Below, in pieces: positions 27,285 through 36,805 of a DNA stretch of 64,000 bases. The translations under genes and the position numbers were made by a program. Source of the DNA: Blautia schinkii DSM 10518 (GTDB lineage: Bacteria; Bacillota; Clostridia; Lachnospirales; Lachnospiraceae). Where the stretch lies: positions 62,001-126,000 of the forward strand of contig JNKJ01000018.1 of NCBI GenBank assembly GCA_000702025.1, in the 5' to 3' direction. How positions within the stretch are numbered: position 1 is the first letter of the stretch; each line of letters begins with the position of its first letter. The notes under the pieces are model-generated. The model was not told the origin of the DNA. It made no database searches and saw only the letters and a program-made list of their open reading frames with translations.

Positions 27285-28940
27285 CTACTCTCTATTATCA
27301 TCATAAAAAAAATTTCTTTTATTCCTTTTTCTCGCATACAATATAAGCAATGTAAACAGCACGATAATGACTGCGACCAAAAGCATCAGGACTTTATTTT
27401 GATTCTGGAGGCTGACTGTAATCCGCTGTAAGGCATTCCTTCCATATTCAAAGTCCTCATCAAATTCTTCCGGATGGAACTCGATTACCCGTTCTTCCTC
27501 ATTGATACGCAGGGTATGGTTTTCGTAGTCCATGCTGAAATCATTTGCCCACACGCTATGGTTCATATCCCAAAGACTTTTAAACGGCACAGAAGATTCC
27601 TTACAGTTTCTGAGTTTTTGCTCCAACACCTCCAAGTCCTCTCCTGCATTAAAATACAAGGCGGACGAATAGCACTTTAGATACGAGGTTCCTGTATGGT
27701 CCAGCTCAATCAAAGGTAAGATTAATTGGTGGCTGTTCTGAAACAATACGTTTTGATGCGAATCTATCTCGAATCCGCTGCTTTCTCCATCGTCATACAC
27801 AAATACTGTTTTGTATCTCTCCAGAACCTTTAAATATACCTCATCATTTGTCCAACTAAGCGGTACCTGGAGTCCCAACGGATAAACTCCGTAATTAGTA
27901 TATGCAGTGGTCATATCTGTCAGCTTCTCATAGAGCTCATCAATCTCCACCTCTGTTTGGTGAATAATGGGTGCGTTTAAGATAACTGCTCCGCCGTTTG
28001 CCTGTGCATAGCTCAGCACCTGACAGAACTGTTTCATAGAAGGAAATTCCGTATTCTGAGAAATCGGCATAACAGAAATAGCAAAGGGTATCCCTGACTC
28101 GATGAGAACATCCACTTTTTCCTTTAATTTTTCAGCAGGCATAAATGGGTATACCTGATCCAGCACAAAATACTGGGCGTAATCTGGAGGCGCATCACGA
28201 TATGGCCACATCCACTGCACCATTTCCTGCATAAGAGCAGCCCGCACAAGTTTCCCGGAATACGCTGTCACAGGTATGAAGCGAACATTGCCGACCTGTG
28301 AACAGAACGGAATTGTTTCATTTCCTGCCGTGATTTCACCACTTGAGTAATTTCCGTGCAAAAAGGCTTTCAGCCCTTTCATTTCAACAAGCTCCTCAAA
28401 GGTGTTTTCCTCTGAAAAAGCATAGGACAGCTTTCCCTTAACCTGACGCTCTTCTAAGGTCTGCTTCTCTTGTGTTAATTTCTGGTTTTCTTCTGTTAAA
28501 TTCTGCTTTTCTTCTGTTAAGCCCTGGTTTTCTTCTGTTATATAGTAAGACTTCTGTCCTGTGTGTGACAAATATTGTTCCGTAAAGGTGCTGCCCAGAA
28601 TCATTAGGCTTGCACCAGAAGTGTCCAACCCCTCCATAAATTCCAGGGAAGCACCGTCAAGATTGTAACAAATGATATACTTATATTTTGAGACATAGTC
28701 TGCACACTGCTGAGGGGTTCCGAAATCACAACTCTTGTTCAGCGCTGTGGCAGCCATACTGATAAATTCAATATCTTCTTCCTCCGCAGATGTCATTGTC
28801 TCATTATGCACCAATAGAATTTCCGCCTCTCCGGACGGCAGGTAAGTCTGCTCCTCCTCTGCATGTACCGGTACGACTGCCAGCAGACATAGAAAAAGGC
28901 ACAGCACAGCAGCTCCTTTAAACATCATACTGAAGCTCAT
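27285..28940 (-). CDS. DUF2334-like secreted membrane protein with coiled-coil repeats
   Basis: A 551-residue protein with a signal peptide (MSFSMMFKGAAVLCLFLCLL, cleavage near VHA), an extracellular domain and a C-terminal anchor near residue 515 (VLMLLVAVIIVLFTLLILYA). The central region FVLDQVYPFMPAEKLKEKVDVLIESGIPFAISVMP resembles DUF2334, a family related to polysaccharide deacetylases. A short glutamate/glutamine heptad array (units of LTEENQ/LTEEKQ, about residues 140-165) is inserted before it. I place the start at 28940, inside the end of the GGDEF gene; the longer frame to 29066 lacks a signal peptide at its N-terminus. It may trim or deacetylate the polymer, or act as a non-enzymatic partner. 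Confidence 0.75.
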   Translation of the reverse strand: MSFSMMFKGAAVLCLFLCLLAVVPVHAEEEQTYLPSGEAEILLVHNETMTSAEEEDIEFISMAATALNKSCDFGTPQQCADYVSKYKYIICYNLDGASLEFMEGLDTSGASLMILGSTFTEQYLSHTGQKSYYITEENQGLTEEKQNLTEENQKLTQEKQTLEERQVKGKLSYAFSEENTFEELVEMKGLKAFLHGNYSSGEITAGNETIPFCSQVGNVRFIPVTAYSGKLVRAALMQEMVQWMWPYRDAPPDYAQYFVLDQVYPFMPAEKLKEKVDVLIESGIPFAISVMPISQNTEFPSMKQFCQVLSYAQANGGAVILNAPIIHQTEVEIDELYEKLTDMTTAYTNYGVYPLGLQVPLSWTNDEVYLKVLERYKTVFVYDDGESSGFEIDSHQNVLFQNSHQLILPLIELDHTGTSYLKCYSSALYFNAGEDLEVLEQKLRNCKESSVPFKSLWDMNHSVWANDFSMDYENHTLRINEEERVIEFHPEEFDEDFEYGRNALQRITVSLQNQNKVLMLLVAVIIVLFTLLILYARKRNKRNFFYDDNRE

Positions 28941-29811
28941 TTTCTGCCTTCTGCTTAAATTCGATTGCATTGGAGATTTTCTCTTTATCATATTCAACAC
29001 ATCCTGTTCTGACATCCACTCTGATCGCCCTGTCCAGAATATCCTCAAAGGTTTCTTTCTCCCCAAGCTTTTTCAGTATTCTTCCTTTCATTATTTCTGC
29101 GCCCTTTTTGTCACAGGTACAGATAATTCCGATGGAGCCTGCCGTGTCAACTGCATACAGCCGGTCCTCCAGCCGGACGGAATCCTCCACAGCCTCCGCC
29201 ATCCTTTTCTTCAGTTCATCAAACTGATTAGCATTTAATATAGATTTCAGCTCCTGCACATAACGCAGCTCCAAAACCATCAGGCACAAGCTAAGCTCAT
29301 TTCTCCTGCTGTAGGCCATCTGGCGTTCTAAATCCATGTACATACTTTTTAGATTATACAAACCAGTCACTGCATCGACTAAAACCATATTTCGAAGCTG
29401 CTCCTCCAACATTTCTGCCATGACCTCGGTCTTGTAGGTTGTATTCATAAAAACCAGCATCGCGGCAATACACAAAAGAGGAAGCACCAGCCAGATATAG
29501 GAAGCCCGTGTAATTTCCGCCCCGTTCGCCACAGCCTGATAAATCTTATAAATCGTATAAAACAAAGTCTGGACTGCGCCAAGTACAATTGCAATATATC
29601 TGGCTTTATATGCCGCCAGAATAATCCCGGCCCCCATCACCAGAAACATAACAATATTTTCAATCCTGGCCTGCCCGCCGGATGCAGCGATCAAAAGCGC
29701 GCCTGCCAATATACAAGCCAGGAATACCAGCAGAGCAAAATCCTGAAGCACTGCCTCAGCCTGCTTTGACCTGATGATCAAATTTGCTTGATTTTCAGCC
29801 TTTTTCTGCAT
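28918..29811 (-). CDS. Membrane GGDEF-domain protein with degenerate active site
   Basis: A 297-residue protein with four membrane helices (about residues 22-130) and a C-terminal diguanylate-cyclase-like fold (DAVTGLYNLKSMYMDLERQM). Where GG[D/E]EF should stand, after SVRLEDRLYAVD, the sequence reads TAGSIGIIC, so it is very unlikely to make c-di-GMP. Degenerate GGDEF domains can bind nucleotide or act as protein scaffolds, which would suit control of the PilZ-less synthase encoded downstream. GGAGG lies 6-7 nt before the ATG. It overlaps the genes on both sides. Confidence 0.85.
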   Translation of the reverse strand: MQKKAENQANLIIRSKQAEAVLQDFALLVFLACILAGALLIAASGGQARIENIVMFLVMGAGIILAAYKARYIAIVLGAVQTLFYTIYKIYQAVANGAEITRASYIWLVLPLLCIAAMLVFMNTTYKTEVMAEMLEEQLRNMVLVDAVTGLYNLKSMYMDLERQMAYSRRNELSLCLMVLELRYVQELKSILNANQFDELKKRMAEAVEDSVRLEDRLYAVDTAGSIGIICTCDKKGAEIMKGRILKKLGEKETFEDILDRAIRVDVRTGCVEYDKEKISNAIEFKQKAENELQYDV

Positions 29812-31360
29812 TTTTGGCCTCCAGTATATTTAATTTATGAAGAATTTCAGCCAGCACATAGTAAAATAAGATGTCCATAACCACTCCGATCACCATATTA
29901 AACTGCACAAGCTGCGCATCACCGCTCTTTAATATTACATAAGTTAAATCTGCCATTCCGGTGAGTAAAAAGATGACCATTCCGGTAAAATATACATAGT
30001 CCCATCTGTCAACCACTCTTTTATTAAATACCTTTCTGCCTGACATCACAGAAAACAGGATGACAAGCAGAACCAGATATCCTATTGTCTTCGGTGCTGA
30101 CCTTTCCTTGAAAATACTCCAGGCAGACCAAAAAATACTCTTAGCCATGGCCGGCATTCCCACGCTGCTTTCATAATTGCCGCAGTAGCTCCGTCTCAGA
30201 TTAAACGCAGATTTAATCCCGATATCCCACATAGATATCATCGCGCCCGGATGCTTTATATAGTAAAGAGCTACTTCTCCTGTATTATATTCATCCATAA
30301 AATCCTCGTGCAGCAAAGGATTCTCCAACTCCGACACCGGAAAATAATCATACAAGGAGGTATCGGCAAGAACCGCATACGAAGGGTCAATCCCAAAATC
30401 ATCCAGCGTTTCCACCGGATTCTGTGACTGAAGCAGAACGCCTCTTGTCATAGCATGATATTTCCCTGTCTCATCAAACTCCTCTGCACACTGAAAAAAG
30501 CTAACGATCGAACCTGTCAAAAGCACAGCCGCCGCCAGAACCAACATCCTCTTTAAACGGTACTCCTCAAGCACCCTTATCTGGAGAATACAAAAGAAAG
30601 CAAAAAGAACCCCTGCTATAAAACACCGTTTGCTTATAAAGCAAAAAACTGTCCCAAAGATTGTCAATACTAAGATATAACATGCGCTCCATCTGCTTTT
30701 TTTGTGCAGAGCCAGAGCCGCTCCCGCAATATACACCAAACATATATACAACAAAGCGTCTGCATACAAAGAATTAAAATATGTGAGGTAGCTGACGTCC
30801 GCAAAAATAATCACTCCCGCAACCGCCAAAACCACACCTTCCGAAAAGTATTTCACCCGCTCCAGGGCAGTCTTCATAAGCAAAAAAATGCCGGGCAGCC
30901 AGAGCAGCCCATATAACATTCCTAAAAAGCGTATATCAAAAAGATGATCTTTCGTAAAAAAATAATCAACAGCCTTAGCCAGTTTCACAAATAATGTATG
31001 TACTGTAAATTCCTGCTCATCCGCATAAATGTTCTCGTAAACTCTGGTAAAATACTCATTCGGCTGAAACTCCTCGTCCCGGGATGACTCTCTGTCAAGG
31101 TAATCCAAACCAAAGCCCTTCATTTTGTGATTGGCCACACTATCATTGGCAACTCCCAAATATGACGGAACAAACAACATTACCACCATGATCAGCATAC
31201 ATGCCGCAGCAGCCATTAAGGCGAGATGAGTTGGAGAATAATGCTGCTCCATCCTCTGGTTCAGACTGCGCCGTTTATTTTTTACCAGATTTAAAGCAGA
31301 AGCCAGAGCTGTATAGATTTTATTTCTTTTTCCTTTTATATCTGCCATAATCTTCAGCAT
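29795..31360 (-). CDS. Polytopic membrane protein, GT-C-like, first in glycan operon
   Basis: A 521-residue protein with about 11 hydrophobic segments after a basic N-terminus. A large extracellular loop follows the first helix (contains GLDYLDRESSRDEEF), and the motif YFNSLYADALLYICLVY follows later. The pattern resembles lipid-linked-sugar-dependent hexose transferases (WsfD-like annotations), but I do not recognise it firmly. GGAGGG overlaps the first ATG (31360) and lies 13 nt before a second in-frame ATG at 31348, so the start is uncertain by four codons. It heads the operon that contains the synthase and BcsB-like genes. Confidence 0.68.
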   Translation of the reverse strand: MLKIMADIKGKRNKIYTALASALNLVKNKRRSLNQRMEQHYSPTHLALMAAAACMLIMVVMLFVPSYLGVANDSVANHKMKGFGLDYLDRESSRDEEFQPNEYFTRVYENIYADEQEFTVHTLFVKLAKAVDYFFTKDHLFDIRFLGMLYGLLWLPGIFLLMKTALERVKYFSEGVVLAVAGVIIFADVSYLTYFNSLYADALLYICLVYIAGAALALHKKSRWSACYILVLTIFGTVFCFISKRCFIAGVLFAFFCILQIRVLEEYRLKRMLVLAAAVLLTGSIVSFFQCAEEFDETGKYHAMTRGVLLQSQNPVETLDDFGIDPSYAVLADTSLYDYFPVSELENPLLHEDFMDEYNTGEVALYYIKHPGAMISMWDIGIKSAFNLRRSYCGNYESSVGMPAMAKSIFWSAWSIFKERSAPKTIGYLVLLVILFSVMSGRKVFNKRVVDRWDYVYFTGMVIFLLTGMADLTYVILKSGDAQLVQFNMVIGVVMDILFYYVLAEILHKLNILEAKNAEKG

Positions 31361-31418
31361 CCCTCCACTGCAGTTTCAGTATTTAGGAATGGAAAAAGCC
31401 CAACATTCATCATTTCAA

Positions 31419-31427
31419 ATTATAGCA
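31419..31427 (-). promoter_or_regulatory. Extended -10 promoter of the glycan operon
   Basis: On the minus strand TGCTATAAT is a perfect extended -10, about 60 nt before the first gene. I see no good -35, which is tolerable for an extended -10 element. The rest of the 31361-31685 gap is A/T-rich and otherwise holds the plus-strand promoter listed separately. Confidence 0.6.
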
Positions 31428-31611
31428 CTTTTTGCAGCATATAGCACGTCATTTTTAGAAGCACATTCTGTCACTCGTGCATTAATTTGGATGAAATAGT
31501 TTGAAATATCAATACACCTTCTATCTCCCTCAGATATTCATCACCGAAATAGCATACAAAAAACAAGTGTAAGATTTGTCCAAAACGCTGAAAACAAAAA
31601 GGAAAATTGTA

Positions 31612-31641
31612 TTTACATTTAAATTGTTTCTTGGCTATGAT
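31612..31641 (+). promoter_or_regulatory. Promoter of the FnIII/Big_2-like gene
   Basis: TTTACA (31612-31617) and TATGAT (31636-31641) are separated by 18 nt and lie 45 nt before the start codon. TGGAGGAAAAAGT gives the ribosome-binding site. Confidence 0.65.
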
Positions 31642-31685
31642 AAGATAGGAATGTGAAAATTATGTGAATTTATGGAGGAAAAAGT

Positions 31686-33357
31686 ATGAAAAAGGCAAAA
31701 AAATTCTTGTGCAACATCCTATTTGTATTATTGATTGCAGGAATACCTATAATATCAGGTTTTCCTGATTCAGCGATCGAGGTTAAAGCTGCAACAGCGA
31801 AAGTCGCAACCCCAAAGCTTGTCTCTGCAAAGGCTTCCAGTACATCAAAAGTGAAATTCACTTGGAAAAAAGTAACCGGAGCAAATGGGTACAAGATATA
31901 CCGCAAGACTGACAAGAGTAAATGGAAAGCTATAAAAACCATCTCAAACGGTAAGACAGCTACTTTCAACGATACAAAATTGAAACCTGGTACTCAGTAT
32001 TACTACTCTGTATCAGCGTACATGCAAATATTCAGGAAAAACCATAAGGAGTAGTTATAATAAAACAGGGTTAAAAGTATTCGCAAAAGAAGATCCAGGG
32101 TATTCGTGTTTAAACCGCGAAGAAATCACAATATCGCGTGGGGTGGTTTGTAATATAAAAAATGACGACGATAATAGAGATATACTTTGGAAATCTCAAA
32201 ATGAAAATGTAGTAACTGTTGACCAGAATGGAAATATCAAAGGTGTGGGCTTAGGCGCTACAGAAGTTACGGCTACAATAAAGAAAGACACCTATACATG
32301 TAAAGTATATGTGAAAAAGAACGGGGAAGTAGAAAATCCGGATATTACTTTATCTAAATCAGATTCCATAAAAGTATATTATTACTGTGGAGAAAATGTT
32401 GATTTATATTGGAATGCTGATGATGAAAGTATCGTAAGCTGCGAATGGGAATTCCGAAGTTTTGATGAACAAAAAGGCTCTTTCTGGTTTTTATCCTTAA
32501 ATCCGAAAAAAAGTGGCAGCACAAAGGTGCGGATAACAAATTCCTTCAATGATGATGTTGTGGTCTTGAATGTAACTGTTCAAGACATAAAGGCATTGTA
32601 CGTGCCAAGAACAGATATCACTTGTTCATCACCGGAGACATTGAATGTTACCTATTCTATTATAGGCGGAAAGGTCAGATACGAAGTCGCAGATACCTCC
32701 ATTGTCAAATGTGAATGGGGAAAATTTGATGGAGATACCATTCCATTATATATCACGCCTGTTAGTAATGGAAGAACAACGATCAACATTATCGGACTTG
32801 CAACTGACGAACAGGTAACGGTCAATGTACTTGTCACTGGTCTGCAGGAAACCCCAAGGATATCGGCGCGATTATTTGCAGATAAGACATATGCAAAGGT
32901 AATTTTACTAATCTTAAAAAATAATGGCACCAGTCCGTTAATTTTATCCGGGCCGGCGATATTGCAAACAGACTCTTTTAAATATGAAATGTTTACCTTT
33001 GATGGTACACCTATTACCGATACAGTGGTATATCCAGGACAAGAAATAGAAATTGGTTTGGTAAGAACAAACTTAGGCAGTTTCTATATTGATTCATCGT
33101 CAATATGCGGCTTCTATTTTAATTATGCAGGTTCAGATTATGTAGCCGTGATTGACTACAACGGAAGTCTGTTAAGTCTTAAAAATGTGGACGACGCAAA
33201 TATGGTTTATCAGCAAGGAATGCCGGCTGCTGAAAATTTGGATGAGGAACAAGCTGACTATGTGGCCTTATTGAATGAACTCAACCGTCTGACAAACGAA
33301 GCCCCTCGCTTAAATGAACCGGAGCACACTGGGGATTCTTGTGATGTGGAGCGCTGA
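31686..33357 (+). pseudogene. Frameshifted secreted FnIII/Big_2-like surface protein
   Basis: The first reading frame (31686-32054) encodes a signal peptide (MKKAKKFLCNILFVLLIAG) and a fibronectin-III-like domain ending KPGTQYYYSVSAY, then stops after eleven out-of-character residues. In the +1 frame the FnIII end continues as SGKTIRSSYNKTGLKVFAKE, followed by a Big_2-like module (SRGVVCNIKND, VDQNGNIKGVGLGATEVTATI) and further beta-rich repeats to 33357. A single-base insertion or 2-base deletion near 32020-32030 explains the break. The second part has no start signal of its own at 32143. Function when intact: extracellular adhesion or wall attachment is plausible but unproven. A sequencing error is the alternative. 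Confidence 0.85.
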
Positions 33358-33437
33358 GAACTATTTTAGCATATTTAGGGTATAAGGGTATCATACAAAA
33401 GCACAGTAACAGTAACTGAATAATATATACTACCGAA

Positions 33438-33477
33438 AGAGTGTGAAGCCTGTTAAATTTCTGAGGTTTCACACTCT
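33438..33477. terminator. Long inverted repeat after the pseudogene
   Basis: AGAGTGTGAA (33438-33447) pairs with TTCACACTCT (33468-33477). Three more base pairs (GCC with GGT) extend the stem to 13 bp. No strong T tract follows on the plus strand; the minus strand shows CTTTC. It may be a bidirectional terminator separating chromosome and ICE. Confidence 0.5.
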
Positions 33478-33685
33478 GAACGGAACCTGTTCACACATTA
33501 TCTAAATAGACCTATAGAAAATGTAGCGTTAACAATGATATATGAGGGCTATCAACTTTATGATATCAAATTATATAACTAAAAAAATCAACTTTTCAAA
33601 AAAACTTTTGTATATTTTAGAAAAAAATTTGCGATTATCCCGCCAAACCCTTGATTTACAAGCATATTCGCAGGTTTACCCACTG

Positions 33686-33706
33686 AATTTACTACCAATT
33701 TACTAC
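33686..33706. repeat. Tandem 10-bp repeats near ICE left end
   Basis: AATTTACTAC occurs at 33686-33695 and again at 33697-33706, an 11-bp period. Direct repeats like these near ICE ends often bind the N-terminal arm domain of tyrosine integrases. That function is inferred from position only. Confidence 0.5.
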
Positions 33707-33838
33707 GATTGCGGACAGAGCTTTGATATGCCCCGGAACCTTGCGTGTACAGCCCCCCAGAGAATAGTGCAGCCCCGTGTTGCACGGCACATCAGTAATG
33801 GACGAAAAAATTGAAACAATCAAATAGAACCACCGCAG

Positions 33839-33887
33839 AGCGGCGTTCGCTTTTCCCATTCAGGGAGACAGGGACGCCGCTTTTTTT
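33839..33887 (+). terminator. Terminator-like hairpin in the leader of the first ICE gene
   Basis: AGCGGCGT (33839-33846) pairs with ACGCCGCT (33874-33881), followed by TTTTTTT. It lies 32 nt before the start codon of the first ICE gene. It therefore either blocks incoming chromosomal transcription or acts as an attenuator for the ICE operon. The rest of 33358-33838 holds the inverted repeat, the tandem repeats and no gene. Confidence 0.7.
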
Positions 33888-33918
33888 GCGCCCAAAACCA
33901 GAAAGGAGGCGATCAACC

Positions 33919-35067
33919 ATGTATTTTACTTCCGGCAGCGACCGGGCCTTTGAACGCCTTATGCAAGATACGCCGGGATTCGACCACTTTGACAGCGGGC
34001 AGGCCGGGGCGCCGGAGGATTGCGGCACCTGCCGTTTCTACCGCCCACACTGGAAACATCAATTCTGTGTCTATGCAGAGTGTCCCTACCAGCCGGGCAA
34101 GCTGACCGCCTATGGAGCGATCAAATTCACAGTGAAAGGAGTTGATGAAGCTATGGCAGTTTTCCGCGTGGAAAAAAATAAAGGTTACACGGTAATGAGC
34201 AACCACCACCTGCGAAACCGGGACTTGTCGCTGAAAGCCAAGGGCCTGCTGTCGCAAATGCTGTCCTTACCGGAGGACTGGGACTACACGCTAAAGGGCC
34301 TTTCCCTTATCAACCGCGAAAGTGTGGACGCGATCCGAACGGCGGTGTGGGAGCTGGAACGGGCAGGCTATATCACCCGGCAGCAGGGCCGCGACGAAAA
34401 AGGCAAGATGGCCGACATGGTTTATACCATCTACGAGCAGCCCCCGGCAGACCGCCGCCCGGTATTGGAAAATCCAACATCGGCTGGCCCGGTGTTGGAA
34501 AATCCGACACCGGATAACCCGGTATCGGAAAATCCAACGCAATTAAATAAAGAGATACAAAGAACTGACTTACCAAAGACAGAAAAAATAAATACGGATT
34601 CACAAAGTACCCATTCCATTCCTATCCTTTCTCCCTCCCCTCTGCGGGGTGACGCTGCTGTGGCAGCGCCGGAACGGAAAGGAACGGAAGCGTCCAGACA
34701 GAGCGCCTTTGAAATCTATCGGGAGATCATCAGGGACAACATCGAGTACACCCACCTGTCAGGCGACCCACGGATTGACAAAGACCGGCTGGACGAAATT
34801 GTGGAGCTGATTTTGGAAACCGTGTGCAGCGCCCGTAAGACAATCCGTATCGCCGGGGACGATTACCCCGCCGAGCTGGTAAAGGCCAAGCTGCTGAAAC
34901 TGGACAGCGGCCACATTCAGTACGTTTTTGACTGTCTGCGGGAGAACACCACCAAAATCCGCAACATCAAGAAATACCTGCTGGCGGTGCTGTTTAACGC
35001 GCCGTCCACGATTGACAGCTATTACACCGCCCTTGTCGCCCACGATATGGCAAGCGGCAACATTTGA
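33919..35067 (+). CDS. RepA-like/DUF6017 replication initiator protein
   Basis: A 382-residue protein. Residues 1-70 hold a small Cys-rich patch (CGTCRFYRPHWKHQFCVYAECPY). From residue 79, MAVFRVEKNKGYTVMSNHHLRNRDLSLKAKGLLSQMLSLP begins a RepA/winged-helix N-terminal domain (LKGLSLINRESVDAIRTAVWELERAGYITR). A variable linker has three ENPT-type repeats (VLENPTSAGP, VLENPTPDNP, VSENPTQLN). The C-terminal part from about residue 250 is DUF6017-like. ATG 33919 has AAAGGAGG 9 nt upstream; ATG 34153 has AAAGGAG 11 nt upstream and may be a second start, since homologues often begin there. Likely replicates the excised circle; that role is inferred. Confidence 0.82.
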   Translation: MYFTSGSDRAFERLMQDTPGFDHFDSGQAGAPEDCGTCRFYRPHWKHQFCVYAECPYQPGKLTAYGAIKFTVKGVDEAMAVFRVEKNKGYTVMSNHHLRNRDLSLKAKGLLSQMLSLPEDWDYTLKGLSLINRESVDAIRTAVWELERAGYITRQQGRDEKGKMADMVYTIYEQPPADRRPVLENPTSAGPVLENPTPDNPVSENPTQLNKEIQRTDLPKTEKINTDSQSTHSIPILSPSPLRGDAAVAAPERKGTEASRQSAFEIYREIIRDNIEYTHLSGDPRIDKDRLDEIVELILETVCSARKTIRIAGDDYPAELVKAKLLKLDSGHIQYVFDCLRENTTKIRNIKKYLLAVLFNAPSTIDSYYTALVAHDMASGNI

Positions 35068-35081
35068 AAGGAGAATGACCC

Positions 35082-35294
35082 ATGAAACAGGGCGCATTGA
35101 TATTTGATGAACAGACCGACCGTTACGACATTCGTTTTGATCTGGCCGACTATTACGGCGGGCTGCACTGTGGGGAGTGCTTTGACGTACTGATCGGCGG
35201 CAGGTGGAAGCCGACCCGCATAGAAATGGCCGACGACTGGTATCTTGTCGGGATCAGGGCCGACAACCTTTCCGGCCTGCGGGTACGGATTTAA
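35082..35294 (+). CDS. DUF5348-like small ICE protein
   Basis: A 70-residue protein beginning MKQGALIFDEQTDRYDIRFDLADYYGGLHCGECFDV and continuing with WYLVGIRADNLSGLRVRI, which matches the small DUF5348-type proteins found between the replication and PcfB genes of this ICE family. AAAGGAGAA precedes the ATG. Function unknown. Confidence 0.78.
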   Translation: MKQGALIFDEQTDRYDIRFDLADYYGGLHCGECFDVLIGGRWKPTRIEMADDWYLVGIRADNLSGLRVRI

Positions 35295-35373
35295 CAGGGA
35301 CAACCGGAAAACGGCTGTCCTTTTTCATTTCCACTGCCTGCCCCGTTTCACTTCCGCAAAGGAGGGATAGCGA

Positions 35374-35850
35374 TTGCAGGAAGAAGTAAACCAAAAGACG
35401 GTTGCCCTGTCCATCAAGGCAGCGAAGCTCACCGCCGAAGTGCTGCAAGCGGCCATCAAGAAATATCTGGAGGCCCGCAGGAAAGGCAAAAACACGCTCC
35501 ACCACGGCGAACAGAGCTTAAAACAGCTTAAAAAGCATGGGGCCGCGCTGTCCAACATCGAGATCACCGATGAAAACATCGGCGCATTTAAGCCCTGTGC
35601 CAAACGGTACGGCGTAGATTTTTCCCTGCGGAAAGACAGCACGACCGCGCCGCCCCACTGGATTGTGATTTTCAAAACCAAGGACGCGGACAATCTGGAA
35701 CAGGCGTTTAAGGAGTTCACGGCCAAGACGCTGCAAAAGGAACAGAAACCATCAATCCGGCAAAACCTGTCCGCCATGAAAGAAAAGGCGGCAGCGAAGA
35801 ACGCCGAGCGCGGAAAACTCAAAAACAAGGAAAGGGGGCTTGCCCTGTGA
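35374..35850 (+). CDS. pcfB: PcfB-family relaxosome accessory protein, TTG start
   Basis: A 158-residue protein (DUF3801/PcfB family), named after PcfB of the pCF10 transfer system, where it helps recruit substrate to the coupling protein. Visible family features are VALSIKAAKLTAEVLQAAIKKYLE at the N-terminus, HHGEQSLKQLKKHGAALSNIEI, and a basic C-terminus (MKEKAAAKNAERGKLKNKER). TTG at 35374 has AAAGGAGG 8 nt upstream. The last four bases (GTGA) also start virD4, so the two are coupled. Confidence 0.9.
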   Translation: MQEEVNQKTVALSIKAAKLTAEVLQAAIKKYLEARRKGKNTLHHGEQSLKQLKKHGAALSNIEITDENIGAFKPCAKRYGVDFSLRKDSTTAPPHWIVIFKTKDADNLEQAFKEFTAKTLQKEQKPSIRQNLSAMKEKAAAKNAERGKLKNKERGLAL

Positions 35851-36799
35851 AACCAGACTTAAAAAGGCTGCTGCTCTTAAACCTGCCCTATTTATTCTTT
35901 GTCTACCTGTTCGGAAAATTGGGGCAGGCGTACCGCCTTGCGGCGGGCGTGGGCTTCTCTGAAAAGGTGCTGCACTGTCTGGACGGCTTTACAGCGGCCT
36001 TTGCCAATGCCGCGCCAAGCCTCCACCCTTTTGATTTGTGTATCGGCGTTGCCGGGGCCGTCCTTATGCGGCTGGTGGTATATGTGAAAGGCAAAAACGC
36101 CAAGAAATACCGCAAGGGCATGGAATACGGCAGCGCCCGCTGGGGGACGGCGGCGGACATCAGGCCGTACATCGACCCGGATTTTTACAACAACGTCCTG
36201 CTGACACAAACGGAACGCCTGACGATGAACGGGCGTCCCAAGCAGCCCAAGTATGCGCGGAATAAAAACGTGCTGGTGATTGGAGGAAGCGGCAGCGGAA
36301 AAACGAGGTTTTTTGTCAAGCCCAACCTCATGCAGCTTCATTCCTCGTATATCTGCACCGATCCCAAAGGGAGCCTGTTAATCGAAACCGGCCAGATGTT
36401 TGAACGCGGAGGCTACCGGATCAAGGTGTTAAACACCATCAACTTTTCCAAGTCCATGCGCTACAACCCCTTTGTGTACCTGCACTCGGAAAAGGATATT
36501 CTGAAACTGGTAAATACCATTATCGCCAATACAAAGGGCGAGGGGGAAAAGTCCGCCGAAGATTTCTGGGTGAAAGCGGAACGCCTCTACTACACGGCGC
36601 TGATCGGCTACATCTACTACGAAGCGCCGGAAGCTGAAAAAAACTTCACGACGCTGCTTGAAATGATAAATGCGTCGGAGGCCCGCGAGGACGACGAGGA
36701 TTTCAAAAACCCCGTTGACCTGCTGTTCGACCAGTTGGAGGAACGCGACCCGGAGCATTTTGCGGTGAAGCAATACCGCAAATATAAGCTGGCGGCAGG
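35847..36799 (+). pseudogene. VirD4-type coupling protein, 5' part, split by nested element
   Basis: The first 317 codons of the conjugative coupling ATPase (VirD4/TcpA/TraG). Two N-terminal membrane helices (about 9-28 and 68-85) are followed by MEYGSARWGTAADI and the Walker A motif VLVIGGSGSGKTRFF, then CTDPKGSLLIETG. The frame continues to KYKLAAG and then enters the inserted element, which adds only three or four foreign residues before a stop at 36818. The remaining codons are at 53087-53924. Joining 36799 to 53087 restores KLAAG-KTAKSILISCG in frame and gives 596 residues, the normal size. GTG start overlaps the pcfB stop. As it stands the ICE lacks an intact coupling protein. Confidence 0.93.
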
Positions 36800-36805
36800 T
36801 GATAT

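Noticed and set aside
32143..33357. Independent 404-residue gene
   Set aside because: No ribosome-binding site at 32143, and the frame upstream continues the FnIII domain in the +1 frame; it is the back half of a frameshifted gene.
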